Shown piece after piece: positions 8,982 to 17,362 of a stretch of 64,000 nt of DNA. The stretch comes from Lacticaseibacillus parakribbianus (GTDB lineage Bacteria > Bacillota > Bacilli > Lactobacillales > Lactobacillaceae): assembly GCF_025490915.1 (NCBI RefSeq), contig NZ_JANQBA010000003.1:158624-222623 (forward strand), written 5' to 3'. The number at the start of each line of letters is the position of its first letter. The first letter of the stretch is position 1. The notes below the pieces were generated by a model that ran no database searches, had not been told where the DNA came from, and saw nothing but the letters and a program-made list of their open reading frames with translations. Position numbers and translations under genes: made by a program.

Positions 8982-8989
8982 GCCCAAGC

Positions 8990-9037
8990 AAAAAGCGCGC
9001 CGGTTCCCGTCTTCAATGACAAGAACCGGCGCGTTTT
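8990..9037. terminator. Bidirectional terminator
   Basis: AAAAAGCGCGCCGGTTC pairs with GAACCGGCGCGTTTT, directly after the hypothetical gene ending at 8981. Confidence 0.9.
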
Positions 9038-9164
9038 GGTGTGGTCAGGATTTGAACGCGCGGCCGCGGCCGGCCGCACAAGTCCGAGCGACTGGCCCTG
9101 ACGCGGCTTCTCCGCAACGCCGCGCGGCCTAACACGGCGCGTTCCGGCCGGCACCGCCGCGGCG

Positions 9165-9536
9165 TCAGGCCACGCGGCGAGCCAGCGCCTCGGTCAACTC
9201 GCGGGTCAACCGCGCCACCGTGGCATCGGCCGGGTAGAACTGCAGGTTCTCCGGCCGGGTCAGCTGCCAGTCAATAGCGCCGTAACGCGGGGTGCGTCGG
9301 CTCAGATCCGCCGCCGTGTAGCCCAGCCGATCGGCCAGCTGCCACAGCTCGGTCAGCGCCCGGCGGCGGTTGGCCGCCACGCGGGTCGACACCAGCCACA
9401 GCAACACGGCCCACAGCCCGTAGGCGAGGGCCAGCGCCAAGCGCCAGTTCATGAACGGCTCGAACACCAGCCGCAGCAGGCCGCCGCCAAAAATCAAGAC
9501 GAGGGTCTCAAGCACTACCAGCAGACGTTTGCTCAT
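9165..9536 (-). CDS. Two-helix membrane protein of unknown function, 123 aa
   Basis: Two adjacent membrane helices (about residues 5-25 and 32-50) are followed by a basic, helix-rich cytoplasmic tail (VAANRRRALTELWQLADRL). I do not recognise the family. It lies 9 bp downstream of the HrgC-like membrane gene on the same strand, so the two are probably co-transcribed. Its start has GGAGGCCCTG close upstream. Confidence 0.7.
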   Translation of the reverse strand: MSKRLLVVLETLVLIFGGGLLRLVFEPFMNWRLALALAYGLWAVLLWLVSTRVAANRRRALTELWQLADRLGYTAADLSRRTPRYGAIDWQLTRPENLQFYPADATVARLTRELTEALARRVA

Positions 9537-9545
9537 CAGGGCCTC

Positions 9546-9854
9546 CTAGTGCAGGAAGTTTTTAGCTCGCAGCGCATCGGCACTGGCCTGGTCGGACGGC
9601 GCGAACCCGTGGTTGATCAGCTCGTTGATGTACAGCCGGTTGTAGACGAACGCGAAGATGATGCTGATCAGGCCGATTGAGATCCCCCAGGTGAAGGTGC
9701 CGGTGCCGATCTGCAGCACCGCGATGATGAGGGCCCACTTCCAGTCGCCGCGAAGCAGCGCCGGGAAGAAGCCGAAGAAAAAGGTGGTCCAGGAGAAGCC
9801 GATCTTAGTCTGCTTCACCGCGTGGGTGGTCGGATGGGTCATGCTGATGCGCAT
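9546..9854 (-). CDS. DUF2628/HrgC-like membrane protein, 102 aa
   Basis: Small integral membrane protein. GFSWTTFFFGFFPALLRGDWK is characteristic of the DUF2628/HrgC group, followed by two hydrophobic helices and the NRLYINELINHGF segment. The first of two nearby ATG codons is chosen because GGAGG lies 7 nt before it. The biochemical role of this family is not established. It forms a short operon with the 123-aa membrane protein downstream. Confidence 0.8.
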   Translation of the reverse strand: MRISMTHPTTHAVKQTKIGFSWTTFFFGFFPALLRGDWKWALIIAVLQIGTGTFTWGISIGLISIIFAFVYNRLYINELINHGFAPSDQASADALRAKNFLH

Positions 9855-9939
9855 CGTGTTGCCTCCAAAATTGATTTAAGCCCATCATAGCACAAGCCGC
9901 CGGCCGCGGCGGGACAATTTTGACGGCCGCAATTGGGGG

Positions 9940-9989
9940 TTGACGCGGCCAACGCCGGCGGCTATTATGAAGCCAACTTCACGTGAAGT
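9940..9989 (+). promoter_or_regulatory. Promoter and palindromic operator of the Xre regulator
   Basis: TTGACG (9940-9945), 17 bp, TATTAT (9963-9968). Directly downstream lies the perfect 14-bp palindrome ACTTCACGTGAAGT (9976-9989), then a further half-site GCTTCAC before the ribosome binding site. Placement over the transcription start suggests autorepression by the Xre protein encoded next. Confidence 0.75.
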
Positions 9990-10011
9990 AAGCTTCACCT
10001 TCGGAGGCATT

Positions 10012-10242
10012 ATGCAAACACGCGTCAAGGAGTTTCGCAAGGCGGCGGGGCTGACCCAGCAGCAGCTGGCCGACCAAGTCCACGTCTCCGCCCGTACCAT
10101 TATTTCGATTGAAAAAGCGCAGTACAGCCCCAGCCTGATGCTGGCGTACCGCCTGGCCCAGGTGTTCGGCACCGACGTCGAGACGCTGTGCTGCCTGGCC
10201 GCGAACAAGGAATTGGAGGACAAGGAAATTGAAAATCTATAA
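10012..10242 (+). CDS. Xre-family transcriptional regulator, 76 aa (YozG/YgzD-like)
   Basis: Compact DNA-binding protein made almost only of a helix-turn-helix (FRKAAGLTQQQLADQVHV, then SARTIISIEKAQY). The ATG at 10012 follows CGGAGGCATT; the longer frame from 9940 would run through the promoter. Proteins of this size commonly sit directly before a small membrane protein gene, as here, with a 14-bp overlap. The palindrome upstream is its likely operator. The C-terminal CC pair (ETLCCLAANK) is a possible metal or redox feature, but that is speculative. Confidence 0.9.
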   Translation: MQTRVKEFRKAAGLTQQQLADQVHVSARTIISIEKAQYSPSLMLAYRLAQVFGTDVETLCCLAANKELEDKEIENL

Positions 10243-10657
10243 CTTCAAGGGTCTGGCCACCGGGCTCGGCCTGATTGCGATGGGCGTGGTGTTGACCGTG
10301 CTGGCCGTGATCAAGCCGCAGCCCGGCGCCGCCAACCTGATTCAAAACATCGTGCTGATCGGTCTGTCGCTGGTGCTGGGCGGCGCCGCCGTCGCCCGGT
10401 CGCTGTCCAAAAGTGCGACCCACAACCAGCGGCTAGCCGAACGCGACGAACGCCAGGTGCTGATCCGGCTTCGCGCCAACACCCTGACGCTTGAAATCGT
10501 AGTCGGCGTGGCCGCGGTCGTGGCTCTGGGGCTGGCGGTCATCGACCGCGGCCACGACGACCTGATCATGGGCATCATCACCGGCAGCCTGTTGACTTTG
10601 GGCGTTGCCTTTTGGGCGTGGGTCGGGGCGACCGCGCATTTCAACCGCAAGTTCTAG
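10229..10657 (+). CDS. Four-helix membrane protein paired with the Xre regulator, 142 aa
   Basis: Four predicted membrane helices (about residues 8-28, 38-57, 86-106 and 113-133) with the central cytoplasmic motif ERDERQVLIRLRA, typical of DUF2178-like membrane proteins encoded next to YozG-type regulators. The TTG start overlaps the regulator's end and is preceded by GGAGGACAAGGAAA, indicating translational coupling. The function of the family is unknown; co-regulation with the Xre protein is likely. Confidence 0.8.
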   Translation: MKIYNFKGLATGLGLIAMGVVLTVLAVIKPQPGAANLIQNIVLIGLSLVLGGAAVARSLSKSATHNQRLAERDERQVLIRLRANTLTLEIVVGVAAVVALGLAVIDRGHDDLIMGIITGSLLTLGVAFWAWVGATAHFNRKF

Positions 10658-10750
10658 CGCAGACGGCGCCGCGGCCACCGACTGACCGCGGCCGCATCGG
10701 GCCCAGCCCTGCGCCCAATCACGGGCAGCGGCCACCTCGGTCCCGGGACG

Positions 10751-10800
10751 GATTGCCGCAAGCGCTGGCGCCTGCTAAATTAGCGCTAGGCGGGTCGGGA
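10751..10800 (+). promoter_or_regulatory. Promoter of the ydbS-ydbT operon
   Basis: TTGCCG, 17 bp, TAAATT. The -10 box is flanked by the inverted pair AGCGCT...AGCGCT, and a small CGGGTC/ACCCG hairpin follows. The start ATG at 10826 has GGAGG 9 nt upstream. Confidence 0.5.
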
Positions 10801-10825
10801 CCCGCGACACTTTGGAGGCACAATA

Positions 10826-11290
10826 ATGGAAGAACACTTACCGCAACAGATCAAGCAGGTCTGGCGCATCGGCGCCGGCCTGAGCCTTTTGTGGTGGCTG
10901 GCCGTCACCATCGGGCTGCTGGTCGCCAACCACCTGTGGCACTGGCCGTTGTGGCTGATCGCCATCAGCCTGGGCATGGCGCTGCTTCACCCCGCAATCG
11001 AGCTGGCCCTGATTCCCTACCGCTACGCTTTTTGGCGCTTTCGCATCACCGACACCGCCGTCTACCTCAAGGAAGGCGCCGTTTTTCAAAAGGAAACCGC
11101 GATTCCGATTCGCCGCATCCAGAACGTGACGCTTGAGGCCGGGCCAATCCTGCGAGCTCACGGCCTGCAGGAGGTTCAGATTCAGACCGCCTCGACCACC
11201 GACTCGCTGGCCGGTGTGACCACGGCCGTGGCCAACCAGCTGCGCGATCGCATCCTGGCCCTGGCCAAGGAGGCGCGTGATGACGCCTAA
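10826..11290 (+). CDS. ydbS: YdbS-like membrane protein with bacterial PH domain, 154 aa
   Basis: Two N-terminal membrane helices (about residues 15-35 and 40-60) are followed by a bPH2 (DUF304) domain with YRYAFWRFRITDTAVYL and IPIRRIQNVTLEAGP, the hallmark of the YdbS family. It overlaps ydbT by 11 bp, the usual pair order. Members have been linked to cell-envelope stress and bacteriocin resistance in Bacillus, but a molecular role is not established. Confidence 0.88.
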   Translation: MEEHLPQQIKQVWRIGAGLSLLWWLAVTIGLLVANHLWHWPLWLIAISLGMALLHPAIELALIPYRYAFWRFRITDTAVYLKEGAVFQKETAIPIRRIQNVTLEAGPILRAHGLQEVQIQTASTTDSLAGVTTAVANQLRDRILALAKEARDDA

Positions 11291-13151
11291 TCGCCTCCAC
11301 CCGCTGGCCCTTCTGATCATGCTGGGCAAGGGCCTGTACGGCTGGGCCGCCATCTCCCTGGCCTCCGCCTGGGCGATTCTGAAGGACGCCGACTCCCGCT
11401 GGTGGTCGCTGCCCCTGGCCGCCGTGGCGCTGATTGCCTTCGTGGTCATCTACGTGCTGCGCTACCTGCGCTTCACCTACGTGCTGGGCGAAGACGCGAT
11501 CACCATCAACTCGGGCCTGTTCGTTCGCAAAACGCGCCACATCCCCTACGCCAACATCCAGACCCTGAAGCGGTCGCAGTGGCTGATCCTGCAGCCCTTC
11601 GACCTGCTCAGCCTGAGCATCGAAACCTCGGGCCACGAGGATAACGACGCCGAGGCCGAACTGGTCGCGGTGCCGACCGCCGTGGCCGCCACCATCGAAC
11701 GCCGCCGCAAGCAAACCAGCGACCAGCCGACAGCGGCCGGCCAGGCGCTGGTTGCCGCCAGTGTCACCGCTGACTCCACGGCCGTGACGCCACCGGCCAC
11801 CGGTCAGGCGACCGGTGACGGCACCGCGCCAGCCGGTGACAACCCTGCTGCCGCGAACCAAGTAATCGCCGCCGAGGCCGCCGACCAGATAGCCGCCGGT
11901 GTCACCACTTCGCCAAACGCCGCCCCAGACACCGCGGTGCCCGACGCCACCTACCGCATCGCCGCCCGGGACCTGAACCTTTACGCCCTGACCAGCATGG
12001 GCTTCGTGCCGATCATCGCCGTGTTGTTTTGGCTGTACGACAAGACCGACGATTTTCTGCCCAAGGGCTGGGTCCAAGGCGCCGAGCAGCAGCTGGCCGC
12101 CCTGGCCGTCGTCGTGCTGGTCGCGTTGGGTCTGCTGGTTCTGCTGCTGGGCATCGCCGCGGCCTACCTTGGCATTTTGCAAAAATACTACCAGTTCACG
12201 CTGCGGCGCGATGGCCACACGCTGACCGCGACGCGTGGCCTGTTCAACCGGACCACCACCAGCGTTCGCATCGCGCGAATTCAGGCGGTGCGGGTTCGCG
12301 CGACGCTGTTGCGGCAGTGGTGCCACCTCGCCTCGGTGCAGGCGCTGACCGCGTCCAACGCCGCAGACGACGAAAAGGACAACGATCTCGTGCTGATGCC
12401 CGTGGTTCAGTCCCGGCAACTGCTGCCGGTGATGGCACCGTTCGTGCCGTGGCTACCGACCGCGCTACCGCCGCTGACCGGTCCCGCGGCCACCGCGCCC
12501 TTCGTTCGCAACGCCGTCTTGGGCTACCTCGGCCTGGGCCTCGCCGTCGCCTTCGGGCTTCACTTTTGGCAGCCGCACTGGGTGCCGATTGTGCTGGTTG
12601 TGACGGTGGTGCTGGCGCTGGTCGGCCTCCTGCAGGGCCGCTACGCCGGCCGCACCCAGGGCGTGGCGACCCACGGCTCGCTGTTGATCGCGCAAACCGG
12701 CTCGTGGGGAACACGCCAAACCGACTTCATGCGCCGCGCCAACATTCAGTCGCTGAGCGTGGAACAGCCGCGCTGGCTGCGGTCGCGCGAGCGGTGCCAC
12801 CTCACCATCAACTTGCGCCGCGCCAACCACAACGAGGCCATCGAGCTGCGCTACCTGAGCCTCGCCGCCGCGTCGCCACCGGGTGACGCGGCTTTTTGGT
12901 GCCTCCGTGCCATCAGGCCGCGGGACGGCGGCGGTGCAGCCCGGCCGCGATTGCAACCAAGCCCATCAGCAGCCAGCCGACCGTGGTCGCCGCGAGTGGC
13001 GATGCGCCGCCGGTTTGCGGCAGGTTGCTGTTGCCGGCGGCCGTGGTTTCGCCAGCGGTACCCGCCTTGCTACCGACGCTGCCGGCGCCGCCGCTTGCAC
13101 TGCCCGGGCCGGCGGTCGCTTCGGTGCCGCCACCGCTTGCGTTGCCGGTGA
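11280..13151 (+). CDS. ydbT: YdbT-like membrane protein with bPH2 domains; C-terminal end abnormal
   Basis: Membrane protein with repeated helix pairs and bPH2 modules (FTYVLGEDAITINSGLF, HIPYANIQTL; second copy with TATRGLFNRTT; third with QTDFMRRANIQSL). The ATG at 11280 has AAGGAGG 6 nt upstream. Residues about 147-225 are an Ala/Thr/Pro-rich insert between bPH2 modules. Homology-like sequence ends near ELRYLSL (about 12860). The open frame then continues about 90 more codons through a terminator-like hairpin (12868-12898) and 239 bp into the opposite-strand LPQTG gene, and the tail is Arg/Cys-rich nonsense-like sequence. A lost stop codon or a frameshift near 12860-12900 is likely; a read-error origin cannot be excluded. 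Confidence 0.8.
   Translation: MTPNRLHPLALLIMLGKGLYGWAAISLASAWAILKDADSRWWSLPLAAVALIAFVVIYVLRYLRFTYVLGEDAITINSGLFVRKTRHIPYANIQTLKRSQWLILQPFDLLSLSIETSGHEDNDAEAELVAVPTAVAATIERRRKQTSDQPTAAGQALVAASVTADSTAVTPPATGQATGDGTAPAGDNPAAANQVIAAEAADQIAAGVTTSPNAAPDTAVPDATYRIAARDLNLYALTSMGFVPIIAVLFWLYDKTDDFLPKGWVQGAEQQLAALAVVVLVALGLLVLLLGIAAAYLGILQKYYQFTLRRDGHTLTATRGLFNRTTTSVRIARIQAVRVRATLLRQWCHLASVQALTASNAADDEKDNDLVLMPVVQSRQLLPVMAPFVPWLPTALPPLTGPAATAPFVRNAVLGYLGLGLAVAFGLHFWQPHWVPIVLVVTVVLALVGLLQGRYAGRTQGVATHGSLLIAQTGSWGTRQTDFMRRANIQSLSVEQPRWLRSRERCHLTINLRRANHNEAIELRYLSLAAASPPGDAAFWCLRAIRPRDGGGAARPRLQPSPSAASRPWSPRVAMRRRFAAGCCCRRPWFRQRYPPCYRRCRRRRLHCPGRRSLRCRHRLRCR
12868..12898 (+). terminator. Terminator-like hairpin inside the 3' end of ydbT
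   Basis: GCCGCGTC pairs with GACGCGGC and is followed by TTTTT. A TGA in another frame lies in the 3' arm (12884-12886). This is where ydbT would be expected to end. Confidence 0.6.
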
Positions 13152-13497
13152 CGCCGGCCTGACCGCTGCCGGCCGCGCCACTGCCCGAACCGCCGCTCGA
13201 ACCACCGGTGCCGGTCGTGCCGCTGGCAGTACCACCGCTACCGTCAGTGCCGCTGCCGTTAGTCGTCCCGCCGTTGTTCGTGCCGCCACTGTTGTCTGTG
13301 CCGCCGGTACCATCCGTCCCGCCGGTTTCGGTGCCATCGGTTTCGCCATCGGGGTCCGGGTTCGGCTGGCCGGCGTCGCCAATCACCGTGAAGGTGGCCA
13401 CGGAGCGTTGCGCCTGGACCCGGGCAGCACCGGCGCCGGCCAAGAGCAGCCAGCCGCTCAGCAAGGCGGCGGCCAACAGGTTAAGTGGTCGTCTCAT
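12913..13497 (-). CDS. Small LPQTG-anchored Gly/Ser/Thr-rich surface protein (WxL cluster 1)
   Basis: 194-aa protein with a signal peptide (residues 1-29, cut near VQA-Q), a low-complexity Gly/Thr/Ser/Asn spacer with repeating GGT, GTD and GSG units, and a C-terminal sortase signal LPQTG followed by a hydrophobic helix and HRRRP. It would be linked to peptidoglycan by a class A sortase (no sortase gene in the window). It overlaps the WxL-interacting protein gene by 17 bp and is the last gene of the cluster. Its 3' part is antisense to the run-on of ydbT. WxL loci normally carry one such short LPXTG protein; its exact job in the complex is unknown. Confidence 0.85.
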   Translation of the reverse strand: MRRPLNLLAAALLSGWLLLAGAGAARVQAQRSVATFTVIGDAGQPNPDPDGETDGTETGGTDGTGGTDNSGGTNNGGTTNGSGTDGSGGTASGTTGTGGSSGGSGSGAAGSGQAGVTGNASGGGTEATAGPGSASGGAGSVGSKAGTAGETTAAGNSNLPQTGGASPLAATTVGWLLMGLVAIAAGLHRRRPAA

Positions 13498-14578
13498 GTT
13501 CGTCCTTCCTGCGTCGGCGCCGACGCCACAGAATCAGCCACAGTAGCGCGGCCAGCAGCACAACCCCGGCGATGCTCAGCCAGGGCCACACCCACCCGGT
13601 CGCGTCGGGGACGGCGAGCTTGGCGGTGCCGGCCGCCTGCTTGGCCGTGACGGTGAAGCGGCGGGTGAAGTGCCAGCGGTAATCGCCGGCCACCGCCAGC
13701 AGGTCCAGCTCGTAGCGGCCCGGTGAAAGCGCGGTGGTGAGCGGCAGCCCGAAGTCAAAATGCGAGGTCGGCGCCATCGCGTAATCCGTCACGCTGCGGG
13801 TCACGGTGACCTTGCTCTGGCCGACCGGCGTCACCTTGGCCGTGATCGCCAGCTTGCCGAACAGCCGCGCCCGGTCGTTTTGCAGCGTCGCCAGCACGGC
13901 CGGCGCGTTGTTTTGGCTGCCGACGGTCAGCTTGGTCAGGTTGAGGTGCGGCGCCACCAGCTTGGGGCTATTTTGCAGCTGAATCGCGACCATCATCGAA
14001 AAATGGTTCGCCACCGCCATGCCGCTGCCGCCGCCGTCGTAATCCGCCAGGTCCTCGACGTAAATGCCGCCCAGAACCTGCCCGTCAAACGCGGCCTTGG
14101 GCAGCGCCACGGTAATCGTGACCTCCCGGCCCTGATGCGCCGCCAGCGTGAAGTCGACCGGCGCCGAACTCAGCTCGCTCAGCCGGTACTTGGCGGCCGA
14201 ATCGGTTGCGCTGCTCGGCGCGTAGCCGACCTCACCATTGGCCTGGGTGAAGGCGTCGGTCACCTGCAGCCGCATGTGCTTGGCCGCCCCGGTCGTGTTC
14301 GCGACCGCCACCACCAGCTTACGGGTGCTGCCCGGCGGCGCCTGCACGACGAAGTAACCCTTAGCGACGGCGTCCTTGGGACTCACCGGCGTCACGGCAA
14401 ACCCGGCCCCGGCGGCCTGAACCGGCGCCGCCACCGCCAGCCAGGCCGCGGCGGCGAGCAGGCCCAGCAGCCCGGCAAGCCACGGGCCGAGGCGCCGCGC
14501 CGCGACCGCCAGGCGACCACGGGCGGGATTGGGTCGCCGGAAGCGGCGACCGTGTGGTTGTGCTGCCAGATTTTGCAT
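13481..14578 (-). CDS. WxL-interacting protein, DUF916 + DUF3324 (cluster 1)
   Basis: Cell-surface protein that binds peptidoglycan (DUF916/WxLIP_PGBD) and WxL-domain partners (DUF3324/WxLIP_HBD), ending in a membrane helix. The start ATG at 14578 follows ACAGGAGGGGTGAGC; an earlier start at 14614 lacks a site. After a long basic leader and signal peptide (cut near VQA-A) come the DUF916 hallmarks FAVTPVSPKDA and MRLQVTDAFTQANGEVGY, then GQVLGGIYVEDLADY, then the DUF3324 part. The C-terminal helix is followed by LWRRRRRRKDEH. It is coupled to the LPQTG gene downstream and sits after the WxL gene. Confidence 0.92.
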   Translation of the reverse strand: MQNLAAQPHGRRFRRPNPARGRLAVAARRLGPWLAGLLGLLAAAAWLAVAAPVQAAGAGFAVTPVSPKDAVAKGYFVVQAPPGSTRKLVVAVANTTGAAKHMRLQVTDAFTQANGEVGYAPSSATDSAAKYRLSELSSAPVDFTLAAHQGREVTITVALPKAAFDGQVLGGIYVEDLADYDGGGSGMAVANHFSMMVAIQLQNSPKLVAPHLNLTKLTVGSQNNAPAVLATLQNDRARLFGKLAITAKVTPVGQSKVTVTRSVTDYAMAPTSHFDFGLPLTTALSPGRYELDLLAVAGDYRWHFTRRFTVTAKQAAGTAKLAVPDATGWVWPWLSIAGVVLLAALLWLILWRRRRRRKDEHETTT

Positions 14579-14656
14579 GCTCACCCCTCCTGTCTCGGTG
14601 ACCGCGATGGCCAAACGGGTCGGCCGCCCGACCCGCTTGAAATCACGGTTACCTGC

Positions 14657-15355
14657 TTATTCCGGATCCGGTGTGCTCGCCAGCGTCCAGTTGACGACGG
14701 CGCGGTAATCACCGGCCTGCACCTTCAGTTGCTGAACCAGCTGCACCGTCGCCTCGTCCAACAAGAAGCTGCTCCGGCCGGCGCCGTTGCCGGCCACCGC
14801 GTTCACGATGGACGCGCTGGCCCCGGCAATGCTTTTGCTTGCAAAAGAAGGCGCCAAATCCGTGTCCTCTGAACCGTCGTTATTGAAGCCCACCTCGAAA
14901 CTCGTCATTCCGATGGTTGCATCGGCGGTCGGGCCCTGGAATTCTGTCCCGGTTTGAGCGGTCAGGTTCCAGCCGGCGTTGTTGCCGCGGAAGTCCGTCA
15001 CAGTGATTTTGCCCGCATCATTGCCGTCGTAAGTGGTGGTGGGGGCCACCCCGCCAGCCTGATTGACGATGGTTAACTCTTTATCACCCGTCGCAATATC
15101 CTCAACGTTGGCTGTGCCGAAGTTGAAGTTTGGCACCGCGTCCAGCTCCAAAACCCCGGCCTCCAGCTTGAAGCTCGCGGTGGTGTTAGCCGCCGCGTGG
15201 CCGCTGGCATCCACTTCAAACCCGCTGCCAACATCAGTCTTGCTGATGTTGGCGGCTGCAGTCCCGGGCCCCGACGCTGCCTGGCCGGTGGCCAGTGGCG
15301 CCGCGGCAAGCGCCGCCGCCAGCGCGATGGCCCCGATTAATCCTTGCTTGCGCAT
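14657..15355 (-). CDS. WxL-domain surface protein, 232 aa (cluster 1)
   Basis: Secreted protein held non-covalently at the cell wall by a C-terminal WxL domain. The ATG at 15355 follows AAAGGAGAGACACAC; a GTG 18 nt upstream overlaps that site and is rejected. The signal peptide ends near GQA-A. The first WxL motif is NNAGWNLTAQ and the second, at the C-terminus, is VVNWTLAS. The segment before the first motif (KITVTDFRG) is typical. It is first of the three-gene run WxL, WxL-interacting protein, LPQTG, with its own promoter near 15400-15440 (TTGACG, 18 bp, TACGAT). Confidence 0.92.
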   Translation of the reverse strand: MRKQGLIGAIALAAALAAAPLATGQAASGPGTAAANISKTDVGSGFEVDASGHAAANTTASFKLEAGVLELDAVPNFNFGTANVEDIATGDKELTIVNQAGGVAPTTTYDGNDAGKITVTDFRGNNAGWNLTAQTGTEFQGPTADATIGMTSFEVGFNNDGSEDTDLAPSFASKSIAGASASIVNAVAGNGAGRSSFLLDEATVQLVQQLKVQAGDYRAVVNWTLASTPDPE

Positions 15356-15547
15356 GTGTGTCTCTCCTTTCACGTTCCACTTGCTCGAGAATCCGTTTTC
15401 TCAAGTTTCGGTATCGTAACACGACAGACGTTTTTCCGTCAACTTTTTTAAAAATCTTTTTTCAATATGATAATATTTATTAATTTGGACAAGTTTTACA
15501 ATGCATCCAGGCCATGTCCGACGGGGCATTGCCGGTTTTTCGGCACC

Positions 15548-15577
15548 AAAAAGGCGAGCCTGCATCGCAAACTCGCC
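15548..15577 (-). terminator. Terminator of the 508-aa WxL gene
   Basis: On the minus strand GGCGAG pairs with CTCGCC and TTTTT follows, 18 bp after the stop codon. Confidence 0.8.
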
Positions 15578-15594
15578 GCGTCAAAGTTTTGGCA

Positions 15595-17121
15595 CTATCG
15601 GCTCGGCGCCGCGCCGACTGGTCCGGCGACCAGCGTCCAGGTCACCGTGGCGGCATAGGTGCCGGCCACCGGTGCCTTCTGGGCGGCCAGGGTCAGGCGG
15701 CCGCTCACCGCAAAATCCTCCGTCGCGGTCGGGCCGTACAGCAGTGTCACCGGCTGGCTGCTGGGCAGCGCGAGCGTCACCCGCGACCCGGCCGCCGTCA
15801 GCGCCAAGCTCGCCGGCCACGCCGGGGTGAAGCCGGTCGCCGCCACGCTCAGCTGCCACGGCCCCCGGACCACGCGGGTATCGGTTACGGTCACCGTGCC
15901 GCTGGCCGCAAGCGTCGCACCAGTGAAGGCCTGAGCCACGGTGAAGGCACTGCCGTCGGTCGGCGCGAAGGCGAGGTGCGGCACCGCCGTCAGCACCAGC
16001 GTTCCCGGCTCGTCTTTCACGTGCAGATGGGCCGGATTGCTGACGGCGCCGGCCTGCAGCAGATTTCCGCCCAGGTAGTAATCGGCGGTGGCCTGCACCG
16101 ACGTGGTCGCCTGCACGTTGGCCAGATTCAGGGTGTCACCGGTGCCGGCGGCCGCGCCGCCGACCGTCCACCGCACGTTTTGTGCCGTCACCCCGGCCGG
16201 CAGCTTCAGGGCAAACTGGGCCGGGCCACCGCGAATCACGGTTTGGTCCGGCAGGTCGGCCAGCGCCACGCGCATTGGGCCAAGCGGCGTCACCGAGCCA
16301 TCGTAGAACGGCTGCGCCGGAATCGTCAAGCTGCCACTCACGGTGCGAAGCCCGACTTCGCCGGCCGGATTGCTCAGCTGCAGGTAGTTTCGCACCGCGA
16401 ACCAGTCATCACCTTCCAACCGGTAGTCGGGCACGATGGACGCCGCGGTGTTGAGCAGCCCGACGTCCGCGGTTTGGCCGCGAAAAACCACCCGCGACGT
16501 CGCGCCAAGCTGCGCCACCGGGCTTGGCACCACCAGCACCCAGTACAGTGCGGAGTGGTAGGCGTGGCCGTTGTTGACCAAGATGCTGACCTGGAACGTG
16601 TACCAGGTCGGCGTCGTGATCGCGTCGTCGACGGTCAGCTTGTAGTCGATGAAGTCGTTGGCCGGCCAATACTGCAGCGCCGGCGTATCCCAGGCCATGC
16701 CGGTCTGCACCCCAAAGCCGCCGGCGTCGGTGCTGACGGTCACCGGACCGCCGCCGACGCGGCGGCGGGTCACGATTTTGTAGCCGGACAGGTAATCGCC
16801 CCCCGCCTTGCGAAACGACGCGTAAAGGTGCAGATAGTCGTACCCGCGCTTGACGAAGGCGTAGTACCGATTCGCATCAGCCGGCGGCGACGCAAGGCCG
16901 CCCATCGTGTAGCCGTACCCCACCCAGTTCGGCTGGGTGCGAAACCCCGATCCGGTCGCGCCGCTCGCCGGCGATGGCGTCATGAACCCGGCCGGCACCG
17001 TGGTCGGCACCGTCACCGCCGCCCGCGCCACGTGCCGCGGCGCCAGCCACAGCGCCAGCGCGATGGTAACGATCAGCCCGAGGGCATGCCCCAGACGCCG
17101 CCCCCTTTTTCTCTGTTGCAT
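15595..17121 (-). CDS. Large WxL-domain surface protein, 508 aa (cluster 1)
   Basis: Secreted protein with a signal peptide (ends near ARA-A), a unique N-terminal region of about 150 residues rich in Tyr and Trp (YYAFVKRGYDYLHLY), Ig-like stretches (ADLPDQTVIRGG, AHLHVKDEPG) and a C-terminal WxL domain with both motifs (VRGPWQLSVAA and TVTWTLVA). The ATG at 17121 is preferred to a GTG 18 nt upstream, because GAAGGGAAGCGAGG precedes it. It has its own terminator, so it is transcribed separately from the three-gene run downstream. The N-terminal part is not a family I recognise and may be the ligand-binding portion. Confidence 0.88.
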   Translation of the reverse strand: MQQRKRGRRLGHALGLIVTIALALWLAPRHVARAAVTVPTTVPAGFMTPSPASGATGSGFRTQPNWVGYGYTMGGLASPPADANRYYAFVKRGYDYLHLYASFRKAGGDYLSGYKIVTRRRVGGGPVTVSTDAGGFGVQTGMAWDTPALQYWPANDFIDYKLTVDDAITTPTWYTFQVSILVNNGHAYHSALYWVLVVPSPVAQLGATSRVVFRGQTADVGLLNTAASIVPDYRLEGDDWFAVRNYLQLSNPAGEVGLRTVSGSLTIPAQPFYDGSVTPLGPMRVALADLPDQTVIRGGPAQFALKLPAGVTAQNVRWTVGGAAAGTGDTLNLANVQATTSVQATADYYLGGNLLQAGAVSNPAHLHVKDEPGTLVLTAVPHLAFAPTDGSAFTVAQAFTGATLAASGTVTVTDTRVVRGPWQLSVAATGFTPAWPASLALTAAGSRVTLALPSSQPVTLLYGPTATEDFAVSGRLTLAAQKAPVAGTYAATVTWTLVAGPVGAAPSR

Positions 17122-17362
17122 GTCCTCGCTTCCCTTCACTCACAGTCTTGGACGCCCAATATAACAGGCCGCAAGCCAGCTGGCAACTTCGGCGAGCCCA
17201 AGCGCGTCGCACCGGGCCTGGCAGGCGAAATTTTTGGCACGGCGGCGCGTGGCGGGTGAGCCGTGCCGGCCAAACGGTTCGCCGCTTCCTTGGCGGCCGC
17301 GGTCAAAAAAACGCACCGCCGCCCCTGCGGCGGTCAAGCCAGGCGCCGGTCAGCCAACGCCG
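17122..17362. other. Intergenic stretch between WxL cluster 1 and structured RNA copy A
   Basis: No gene-like frame with a ribosome binding site was found. Promoter elements for the 508-aa WxL gene must lie here but no clear -35/-10 pair stood out. Confidence 0.4.

Noticed and set aside
9041-9120. tRNA-like 3' end (GTGGTCAGGATTTGAAC) read on the minus strand
   Set aside because: The T-loop-like TTC-AAATC is present, but neither T-stem nor acceptor pairs and no anticodon arm can be formed. At most a remote tRNA remnant.
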